From Ischnura elegans (lineage: Eukaryota; Arthropoda; Insecta; Odonata; Coenagrionidae), in contig NC_060252.1 in NCBI RefSeq assembly GCF_921293095.1, positions 38,192,881 through 38,256,880 on the forward strand: 64,000 nucleotides of DNA, in the 5' to 3' direction. A program made the position numbers and the translations under genes. Positions 55,690-64,000 of the stretch are shown piece after piece (positions within the stretch are counted from its first letter, which is position 1; the number at the start of each line of letters is the position of its first letter). Below the pieces are notes generated by a model. The model was not told where the DNA came from. It made no database searches and saw only the letters and a list, made by a program, of their open reading frames with translations.

Positions 55690-57490
55690 ATGCATAACAT
55701 AGATATATTTGTTTCGCTAGAGTCTATCTTACCAGTGGAAAAGAATGATGACATATCATCAATGCCATGGGATATATTTAAATAAATATAGGCATTTAAC
55801 TTAGTCATATAGACATTGAGACTATATCTTTTTAGCTTTTTTCCAAAATGTAGCATGCCTAGCCAAAGAGCTAAGTCACAGTTAACAATTATAAGGAGTA
55901 CCATTGACTTCAAAGTATCTCCACCTTGGCATTCCTTTCTGTATTTTCTTTTAAAAATCTAATTTTATTGAAAATAATTAAAATATCTTTCGCTTTCAAA
56001 TTGCTCTGGTATCGATTTTCTGGCGAGTGAACGGATACCTACTTAGTTTATTCTCTTCCTTGTAATGTAGCGATCGTTACTGTTACGCATTTGTTAAGAT
56101 AAAGTTTACGCTTTATGAATAGGTTTTTACATTTATCATTGGAAACTAGTGATGGACATATCATAAATACCATTTCATATGCATTAAATACATATATGCC
56201 ATAAATTGATATCGATAGTATTTGTTTTTAGTTTTTTTTTTCGAAATATAGTGTGACCATCCAAAGATCTAAAACTAGTTACAGGTTTCACTACTAACCT
56301 TGAAATTCCTTTGCGTATTTTCTTTTAAAGGCTAATTACGTTGAAGATAATTAAAATACATATATTTTGATTTTAAACTGCTTGGTACCGATATTTTTGG
56401 TGAGGAAACGGATACGTAGTCTATTCTCTCCCTTACAATGTACCGATCGTTACTGGGACGGCACTAAGGTGTTCGTCAAAGTGTTTTTCCTCTCCCGTGG
56501 TTTTTTGCTCAGTACCATTGAAAATATTTTAATAAGCATATGCATTTAATTTACATTGTTACCGTTTGTTTTAAGAGTTTTTCCAAAACATGGTATGTCC
56601 AACCAAACAGATAAACATGTAACAGGTGTCACCTCTGACTTCAATATATCCCCCTCGATATTTCTCTGTTTATGTTATTTTGAAAATCTAATTTTGTTGA
56701 AGATAATTAAATTATCTTTCATCGTAAAGTGGCAACGTTCGGAACTACTGTGACTATTGTCAGGACATGCATTCACACAGCTAGTTCGGCCAACTATCGT
56801 TAGGACGATCGCTCGGAAAATCGTAATCTGAACGAGGCATAAGGTGTTCGTCAAAGTGTTTTTCCCTCGCCCGCGGTCTTTTTTTGCTCGATGTCATTTT
56901 TCATTGTGCCGCTCCCAGGGATGAGCTGGACCACTTTGAGAATTCGTTTGAGAGATGGGTTAAACCAATCTTAGGGTTGCCGATTGGTGATGACGACGAA
57001 CCTCGGTAAGATATCTCATCAATCTCAGGGCATATAGTTCAATTTAATTGTACCTAAGCTTCGTCTGAGAGGATTTTTTTCGAAGTAGTGTATTTGTACA
57101 TTTACAAAAAGTATTGCTATCCTAGGATTGGAATTCTATAACTCTCCATTTCTCCCTCTCCCTCCCACTCTACCATCAGTTCGTATTTTAGTAGTTTTTT
57201 CCCTCCCTGATACTCATCTTCCCCGTATCCTTCTTGATCTGTCCGAGGTACTTGTCTCTTGGTCTTCCTTTGGAGATTTTCCGTGATTTTTTTCTTTGAT
57301 TAAAATATCTTTCGCTTTTTAACTGCTCTAGTACCGATTTTTTAACGGGTACGTGGTTTATTCTCTCTCCCTTGTAATGTCCCGATCGTTACTGGGACGC
57401 CACTCAGGTGTTCGTCAAAGTGTTTTTCCCCTCGCCCGCGGTCTTTTTTTTTTTGCTCGATCTCAGTTTTCATTGTGCCGCTCCCAAAGG
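55690..57490 (+). repeat. Degenerate tandem array, period about 355-375 bp
   Basis: The anchor GATAATTAAAATATCTTTCG and its variants recur at about 55974, 56349, 56702 and 57300. Each is preceded by TTTT-AAAATCTAATTTT-TTG and followed by GTACCGAT, GGATAC-TA-TCTATTCTCTC and CGATCGTTACTG. The last units also share GTTCGTCAAAGTGTTTTTCC and a CTCGCCCG/CCG-GGTCTTTTTT stretch. About 250 bp of other sequence (56.93-57.29 kb) interrupts the array. Confidence 0.65.
57140..57275 (-). mobile_element. Non-LTR reverse transcriptase tail fragment
   Basis: The minus strand reads GKSPKGRPRDKYLGQIKKD, the G-R-P-R...YL-Q-I-D block at the C-terminus of RTE-like and related reverse transcriptases, followed by KNY and a decayed 3' end. 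It sits inside the interruption of the tandem array. Confidence 0.6.
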
Positions 57491-57784
57491 ATCGCTGCTA
57501 TGGGTGAATTGAGACCCCGATTTCCTTCTCGGTCGGCGGAATTTTTATCGCTCTGGAGTCTGCGGGAATGTCGTCGATGACCCCGTCCCCACGCTATACG
57601 CTTCTCTTACTTCTCTTTTTTTTTCCTTTTCCGCAAGGAAGATGACTCAAAAAGCGGTTGCTCAGGATGATCGTTTCACACTCGAGAGAAATTAGAGGAA
57701 TTAGAAACTCGCCGTACTACCGTTTTTTTTTTCTTTCCCCTCGCGATCGCATCTCTTGTTTCTTTTGTTTCGGTTAGCGGATCC

Positions 57785-58298
57785 CAGTGGCGTAGCCAGG
57801 GGAGGTCCAGGGGGTCCGGACCCCCCCGGAATATAAAAACGCAATTATTTTTCTTCATAAAAGAAAACAAAATATTAAAAAATCACGAATTTACAAATCA
57901 TCATCACTGGTCAGCAATCCTAGGATTGGTTTGACGCAGCTCTCCACTCAGTTCTCCTATCAGCTAATCTTTTTCACACCTACGTATTTCTTCTCTCTCA
58001 CATCGCTCTTTACTTGTTCCATATATTTTGTTCGGGGTCTTCCTTTTCCATTCTTGCCTTCCACTTGTCCTTCGACGATTGTCTTCATCAGGCCATCATG
58101 TCTGAAGATGTGGCCTATAAGGTTGTTCCGTCTTCTTATTAAGGTACAAAATATTTCTTTAACAAATAAAGTTTTTTCGATTATGAGAAGTGTTAAAATT
58201 AGTTTATAACCCATTATTTAGTACCCTGTTTTTCAAAAATTTCCCCCCCCCCCCTGGTTTTGGACCCCCCCCGAACGAAACTCCTGGGTACGCTACTG
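57785..58298. mobile_element. hAT-type MITE, copy 5, carrying an RTE-like tail
   Basis: Starts CAGTGGCGTAGCCAGGGGAG and ends CCTGGGTACGCTACTG. The flanking octamers GCGGATCC (57777-57784) and GCGGATCT (58299-58306) agree at 7 of 8 positions. At 514 bp it is about 230 bp longer than its relatives because of the fragment at 57904-58214. Confidence 0.85.
57904..58214 (-). pseudogene. RTE-like reverse transcriptase C-terminus inside the MITE
   Basis: The minus strand is open from 58214 to 57960: LIRRRNNLIGHIFRHDGLMK, TIVEGQVEGKNGKGRPRTKY and MEQVKSDVREKKYVGVKK. This R-GH-LRH...EG-x-GKR-x-GRPR block is the conserved end of RTE-type ORFs. A GATGATGAT tail follows at about 57900-57910. The catalytic domain is missing. 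Confidence 0.8.
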
Positions 58299-58710
58299 GC
58301 GGATCTCCCAAAGTTTAGCATTCATGCGGCATAAGTAGAATTCATTGGAACTCGCTATTGAACCCGGTTATCTACGCGTGGGAATATTATATCATCGGAA
58401 CTCCAGTATCGATATTAAAGCATATAAAAATTGGATATAAATACAACTATGTATGTGAGAATATCGGAAAATTTTAAATTTTATCTATTATGTCGTATCG
58501 TGGAAAGTTGAAAGCAGCGTAGAAGTCAAGACCGGTAGCATTCGAAATGTTGTGCTACTGAGAGAAAATTGACGATAAAATGGACCGAGCGAGGAAGTAA
58601 TGGGTAAGTGATGAGAAGAGTGGGAAAAAAGAGAAGTCTTTCAAACACCTTAACCGGAAGACGTGATAGCCAAGTTGGCCAGATTATGAAGCGCGTGGCC
58701 TCGTAAAAAC

Positions 58711-59380
58711 AATAGGGTGGTTTCCTATTATTTTTTTATTGCCTAAATCGAAATATTATTACTCCTGGAGTAAGTATTTCACGCTTTTAGATTTATATGA
58801 CGATATCTATTTTTCGCGATTAAATGAAAAGTGAAAATTTTCAAGCGCGCGAAAACGCGACGGGTAAGTATGAATGCCGGGTAAAACTCCGCGTGACGTC
58901 GTTCTGCTTCCCGCTACCGCAACTGAGGTGACCTTGGGCCGAGGCTCTGAGCGCTGATACGACGCAGGATGCTAGCAGGTAGCTGAGTACCATGCTAGCT
59001 GGTAGCGCTTGGCTTAAATAAGGATTATTAATACCTTATCAAACAAAGAAAACTTTCCGACCTTAGCCAGTTTTAATAGGTGATTATTAAGACATGTTTC
59101 TCAGAGCTCTGTGCCTCATGCATGCATTGGTAATCTCAGACGATGTAAAACTCGTATCTACTCGTTAGTATAGAAACTAGGTCCCTGTGACGTCACGTGG
59201 AGTGGAATCGCATGGGCGCCAATCTAGCTTTTTTCATATGCGGTTAAAATTGACCCTTGCCATTCGTCTAAACCGGTATTTCTAAAACCAAATAATTTGT
59301 ATATTATGAATACACTAATGGTGGGTAACGAATCGCAATCGATGCCTTTCGTTTACTTTCATGAAGGAAACTACCCTATT
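58711..59380. mobile_element. ~670-bp MITE, copy 2
   Basis: Left end CAATAGGGTGGTTTCCT and right end GGAAACTACCCTATTG are near-perfect inverted repeats. The body aligns with 39549-40214 throughout. Confidence 0.75.
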
Positions 59381-59660
59381 GTAGAAGGACTTGGAAACTT
59401 GAAAAAATATCGATCCACAAATTTTGACGTCATTATTGCAATTGTCTCTTCCAAAGACCTACCCATCTACATAGTATTCTTAGCATTCGGCGTCCTTTAT
59501 TCTTGTAATATGTCGATAAATATATATTAACAGACAATTAATTTCCATCTATGCCATAATTCCCTATTTTCTTAAGTCCTATAAATGTCTTGTTGTCGAA
59601 TGCATTGGAATCGTGACGAAGGTCAGGTGTTCGTGTTGTCTGGTCCAAGTAGAGAGTTAA

Positions 59661-59882
59661 CCCTTTCTAACCCACAGCTGTTTCTGGGAGAATTCAAATT
59701 TCAAGATTTTTCATTGTGAAAACTTGACATTTTTTCACTCAATCATAATAAATGTGACAGATAAATATTTCGTCATTACCATTTGCACCGCAAAATAAAG
59801 TTTTGTTTACATATTTCCTAAATATAGCTGAAAATTTATACATTTTTGATGTTGCTTAGAAGCAACATTGGGTTTTAATGGG
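59661..59882. mobile_element. piggyBac-type MITE (TTAA target)
   Basis: Bounded by TTAA at 59657-59660 and 59883-59886. The ends CCCTTTCTAACCCA and TGGGTTTTAATGGG are inverted, in the CCC-start style of piggyBac elements. A subterminal hairpin GTTGCTT-AG-AAGCAAC lies at about 59851-59866. At 222 bp it has no coding capacity. Confidence 0.7.
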
Positions 59883-59886
59883 TTAA

Positions 59887-60330
59887 TGTCAGGTGGGGAT
59901 CCATGGCACGCGCTGTCCATTCCCCGCGAAGGAACATATTTCACGCAGCCCTCGCCAACCCAATCTCGGGCTGTTACGGTCGACGTGGAGGTAGTGATCT
60001 CTCTCTTGAGGAATACCTTGGGAATATAATCCATGGTTTTTACCCTCCTCTCGAGCTGAGAGCGACGAGACCCCCTCGTGGATAATGCCCCGGTTGGAAC
60101 AGTCCATAACAGCTGTTCTCCGTCCGAATAACAGCCCGATCGTGAATCTTGCGTTTGCACGCTTTCTCACGGGAGGCGATAGGGTGTGGATCGTGTGTGT
60201 TTCCCGTATATGTACTCTCCTTTCCCTTACTGGCGTAAAATCTATCTGCCTATCGCGGATAAAAGCACGATTTTTTGACGACCCCCCGTGGTTGATGCAA
60301 TTATGTTACGTGCTTAATGATCGTATGGTA
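59887..60330. other. GC-richer stretch without recognisable gene
   Basis: Overlapping frames of 60-117 codons on both strands. No domain recognised. Confidence 0.35.
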
Positions 60331-60630
60331 TGGTATTTGAAGGAGGCGACCGACAGCTTAGGTCATTTGCGCCATGATGGAAGTGTAGGTAAGTAAGGGT
60401 GGATAGAAACCCGGCGTCGGCATTAGCCTGTTCTTAACGTAAGGTGCCAAGGGAACCACGGCTTACCGTCCCATCCGACGGACGGAGTGTTGCCCTTGAA
60501 ATGGCTTCCATACAACATATCAGCAGAGATATGGCAGACTCTGAAAATTCTTTGTCACCGCCGGGATTTGAACTCGAACCAACACGGAGTGAGAAGCCAA
60601 CACTCTAGCCACCACACCAACCCGATCCCG
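60331..60630 (-). repeat. SINE family B, second full copy
   Basis: Minus-strand tRNA-like head (GGTTGGTGTGGTGGCTAGAG, then GGTTCGAGTTCAAATCCC) and the same body as 15221-15500, ending in GCTGTCGGTCGCCTCCTTC. Confidence 0.75.
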
Positions 60631-62230
60631 TCCTTAATGATACCATGGCGATCACTGTATATTAGGCCAGCCCTATTTAGACGCTTTTTCTTAGCTTGCA
60701 TGCTTCGTCTGTTTCATCGATGGAATCTTATAATTGATTTTTTACCCGTTTCCCATAGTTTGATCAGCTATAAATTCTCAGTTCAGATCAGAACTGTATG
60801 AAAATGAATTCTTACACTATTTCTAGGTCTCCAGAGGCAGTATGATACATCTTTTTCGGCAATTAATGTTGTCATTAGCCTGATGGGATCAGGGCTTGAT
60901 ATTATTACTTATATCATTCTTCAGAAAGAAAGGAGATATCTCCTGACGCAACGGTTAACTCGTCTGCCTAGTGGAAAGATGTATTTTTCATGATGATTCG
61001 CCTCCTGGAATTAGCGATTTTTTCCTTATATTTTTACAATTTTGTATACAGCTTGACTTTACGCGTCGTCTATGGTTTTAGGCTTTGCTATAACGCTCTG
61101 TATGTGAGGACGTTTTTGGCAGTCTTATGGAACTTTTGTAAAATAAAATTATGAAAATATCATTATAATTGGTTTAAATACTACTTTTAAATTCCCATAT
61201 ATAGTCTAACTGAAAAGGAGAAAATAAAAATTATGTAATAAATGATTTTAAAAAGCACGCTTTTCGCAAAAACCTTACACAATGCACTAGAAAGTGAAAA
61301 ATTATATTTCATCACTGGGAGAATAAAGTATGGATGTCATCCCTTGCTTAGATATTAGGCTCATTTACAGTTACTTTTAATAAACCTATTCAGCATCCTC
61401 GATTTGTTTTCGGAGTGATGAAAAGCTTACTTTTTTACCTTTTTGTGCATTTTATACAGTTCCTGGAAAAGGCATATTCTTTTAATACATTTTTATTTTT
61501 CATAATTTGAGAAATTTTGAATGTGTTATCACTCTCAAACGATCGAATTGAGGTTCATCTTCACGTGGTAAAATTTGATAAATTTAAAATTAAAAACCTT
61601 TGTACCAAGGGCCCTCAATACTAAGGACTCAAACTTGGATTTTTTTTTTGAATTTGAAAAAAAAACTATCCAATGGATAACGGGAAATTGAAGCTCTTTC
61701 GGGAGAAATTTTATTTGTTTTGACGTATCTTTAATCTCTTATGAGATATGGTCCGAAAATTGAGCGAAATGGCAATAATAAGGCCAAAAAATCAATCAAG
61801 TTAGGCAATGCAGCATTTGCTCCGCCTATTGTAAAGGTCGGCTGCCAGGCTATGTTGCAAGCAAACAATACTCTTCCAATGTACGATTTTTATTATGTAC
61901 AAAAATCGGTTTACACTTGAGGTGGCACAGTTCTCTCTAGCACAGCGTTCTGCTAGCACCTTCTCTTATATTTCTGCCTCTCGCGGTGGCTTCTCCGCTG
62001 GTCTTATATACGCTGGATATACTGCCTTTGGTTCGATGCGGCAGCCTCGCCGCGTTGACCGGGCTCGCCTGGTTGCCCGCGCTGATCAGCGTCGGTGCGT
62101 TGTACTTCCTGTTTGACTCGCCACACTATTTTTGATTTGGATAAGTAATTGGACCATTCCGTAAAGCTCTTACATTTAAGCTCTTGTTCAGCCATAGGAG
62201 TGCTGAACAGAATAGTATTCGATGCCTTAA
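60631..62230. other. Unannotated sequence
   Basis: AT-rich with no supported gene. The 73-codon frame at 61895-62116 lies in a GC-richer patch and is unrecognised. Confidence 0.4.
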
Positions 62231-62420
62231 TTCTAGCAACACGTATCTCAAAATTTGGCCGGTCTGAGTTAATACTGCCAATACTGTTAATAAAAAATCA
62301 AATCTTTGTTTGAAAATGTATGCTTCTTTCTCAATTTTACGTATTTTTGGTTTTTAATGTCAATTGAAATTATTCACGATTAAAAAAATAAATCGTTTTT
62401 TGAGATACGTGTTGTTAGAA
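62231..62420. repeat. Inverted-repeat element (~190 bp)
   Basis: TTCTAGCAACACGTATCTCA at the left and the inverse of the right edge, TTCTAACAACACGTATCTCA, form arms of about 23 bp with one difference. The interior is AT-rich. CTTA occurs beside both ends but with a one-base offset, so the TSD is uncertain. Confidence 0.55.
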
Positions 62421-63302
62421 CTTAGCCATCGATATGAAGGAAAGGGTTGAGCTAGAGTAAGGTGCCGTCCCGATATTTCACCCGACCCATCTTGAAGGCT
62501 TAGGAGAGGGACCGGTTCTCGAAACGGGAAGAAAGATCGTCGGGCGAGAAAGCGAACGTTTGAGCGTCTTCGGAACCCTTCTTTGCACGTGTTCCTTTTA
62601 CACACTATAACGGCCGTGCCTATCTCAGTCTCCTCATCCCTAACTCTCGCCCCCGTTCCAATAGAGCCTTCACGTCTCAGTCTCCCTTCTCCCATTATAT
62701 TCAACCACCTCCCCAGAAATATACAACCCCATCTCGTCGATAGACTCTTTCCCTATCACGTCTGAAAGGGTTTGACGTAAAAATTGAAAAAATCAGTTGG
62801 TGATGTTTTTTTTCGGGTTTGCTCCGGCTTCGTGGCCGTTGCTGGTCACTTTTTATAAGGGAGAAAGGATAGTTTTTCCTTGAGGTTATTTTAGGGCGTT
62901 GCTTATTTTTTAGTTTCTCTCGGATTTTTGATTTCTACCTCTTAAAATATGCTATGGGGGGCAGAATGGATATCCTAAAAATTTCAGCCCAATTGTATAA
63001 CGTCTAGAGGTCGCTCAAAAAGCATAAATGCAATAACGTTAGATTTTCCCGAATTTTTTAAGTTACATCATTTTCAGGGGTAACGCACAATTTTGCGACC
63101 CTTATGGGCCAAAATTCGCTCCATTTTAACGTCCGCTCAACAGTTTTCCAGGAATACAATACTTTTCATGATCAAGTATTCGAGTGATCATGGAGGGAAG
63201 AAGGTTGAAAGAGGAGGGGGTGAAGAATTTTTCATTTTGTTTTTGCATAGCGAAAGAGAGAACTGAAGATTCCGAAGTAAATAAAAAGTTAGTGCACGAA
63301 CA
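62421..63302. other. Mostly unannotated sequence
   Basis: Contains one copy of a ~30-bp direct repeat (AGGATAGTTTTTCCTTGAGG near 62866), repeated near 63477. Confidence 0.4.
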
Positions 63303-63478
63303 ATTATTCAATATTCTCTCAGGTATCCATGTCATTATTAAAGCAGACTTCTCAACGAAATGATAATATATCTTATTCTCCTGTTAATAGGCTTAGACGT
63401 AATTGGAATTTATTACCAGCGAATGTTCGTGTTGAATAACATTATCAGCCTTTAGAGAGTTTTATAAGAGAAAAAGGA
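63303..63478 (+). pseudogene. Non-LTR reverse transcriptase extreme C-terminus
   Basis: The frame reads SLLKQTSQRNDN, then SPVNRLRRNWNLLPANVRVE, a stop, then HYQPLESFIREKG and a stop. The (R/T)-x-WNxLPxxV...LxxFK pattern is the usual end of non-LTR reverse transcriptases. Only about 55 codons are readable. Confidence 0.45.
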
Positions 63479-63848
63479 TAGTTTTTCCTTGAGGCATTTA
63501 TAAGTGTTCATGGAGGGAGAGAGAGAGAGTTTTTATTTCGAGAGTTTTATAGCCACAGATATTTATGTGCTCTTAACATACCTTAAATGAAGCATAAAAT
63601 CTAATTCTCAACATTAATTATTAATTTAATTTCAATTCGAAATGATACGATATGCCTTGCATATTACTAGTTTTGTTCTTAAAAGATCACTAGCCCGTTG
63701 ATTTTGAATAAAAATAAAAGAACTTCAGAGCAGGGTCCCACGTGTGGTTGATTTTTAAGTTGAAGTTCCTATTGAAGCTCTGGCCGCATTTCCTAATTTC
63801 TAATTCCTAGCGGATTAGCCAGGGTTTGAAGTTTTAAGAAGTAAAAAT

Positions 63849-64000
63849 GATGGTGGCCTAGTAGGTAGAGCTCTTGACTGCTGATCTAAGGGTCTCGGGT
63901 TCAAAACTTCGGTAGAGCCTTTGGACACTTCCAAATCAAAACCATTCCATCCCTTGGCGTTAAACGTTTGTCGAGCCAATAAGGCTGGGAGCCACCAGAG
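63849..64000 (+). repeat. tRNA-derived SINE, cut by the window end
   Basis: GGTGGCCTAGTAGGTAGAGC supplies a good A-box and GGGTTCAAAAC a B-box at tRNA-like spacing, then a non-tRNA body with CCATCCCTTGGCGTTAAACG. The anticodon arm does not fold perfectly, so it is a SINE head rather than a gene. The 3' end is outside the window. Confidence 0.7.

Noticed and set aside
59807-60170. Overlapping minus frames of 93 and 117 codons
   Set aside because: Mutually overlapping and unrecognised; the shorter plus frames are equally good.
1-64000. CRISPR array, operons or bacterial gene clusters
   Set aside because: No regularly spaced short repeats and no bacterial-style coding density; content is eukaryotic transposons and tRNA genes.

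Overview
The window looks like arthropod (most likely insect) nuclear DNA. It is AT-rich. It has no recognisable intact cellular protein-coding gene, and the longest open frames are short and mostly shadows in GC-rich patches. It is packed with decayed animal transposons: Transib, hAT-, mariner- and piggyBac-type DNA elements, a Penelope-like element, several classes of non-LTR retrotransposon 3' ends, and tRNA-derived SINEs. The only clear functional genes are two identical nuclear tRNA-Ala(TGC) genes near 27.1 and 27.5 kb. I cannot fix the species. Repeat edges given without a target-site duplication (TSD) are read by eye and may be off by tens of bases.

Layout. 0-8 kb: dispersed repeats, a foldback element at 1.5-1.8 kb, mariner-type transposase debris on the minus strand at 4.4-4.7 kb and on both strands at 5.4-5.85 kb, and an hAT-type MITE at 7.2 kb. 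9-16 kb: an RTE-like 3' end, a GC-rich block, tRNA-like SINE heads, one inverted copy of a ~366-bp repeat, a non-LTR reverse transcriptase C-terminus at 11.8-12.2 kb, and a local duplication with SINE copies. 17.8-22.9 kb: a ~500-bp palindromic MITE and a SINE-like repeat split by an RTE-like insertion with an 11-bp TSD. 26.7-27.9 kb: the tRNA-Ala pair flanked by direct repeats. 32-36 kb: further RTE-like and CR1/Jockey-like ends and a mariner-type MITE. 36.8-41 kb: a 67-bp TIR element with a 10-bp TSD, a duplicated gene-like fragment, MITEs and strong hairpins.

43.4-46.4 kb is the most interesting locus. A 2,708-bp Transib-superfamily element carries a decayed RAG1-related transposase. Its two ends read exactly like vertebrate 23-RSSs: heptamer CACAGTG, a 23-bp spacer, then a nonamer beginning ACAAAA. 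It is flanked by the 5-bp TSD CACTG and sits precisely in the terminal bases of an hAT-type MITE whose own 8-bp TSD can still be matched across the insertion. A second, non-autonomous element at 54.3-55.25 kb has ~57-bp TIRs that also start CACAGTG and a TSD of CGGCG.

47-64 kb: a 5'-truncated Penelope-like element with an open GIY-YIG reading frame and 14-bp TSD, two hammerhead-ribozyme-like motifs, tandem 366-bp repeats, a degenerate tandem array at 55.7-57.5 kb, further MITEs (one carrying an RTE-like tail), and a tRNA-derived SINE cut by the window end. Nothing here forms an operon or pathway. The elements are related by nested insertion, which gives a relative order of events.
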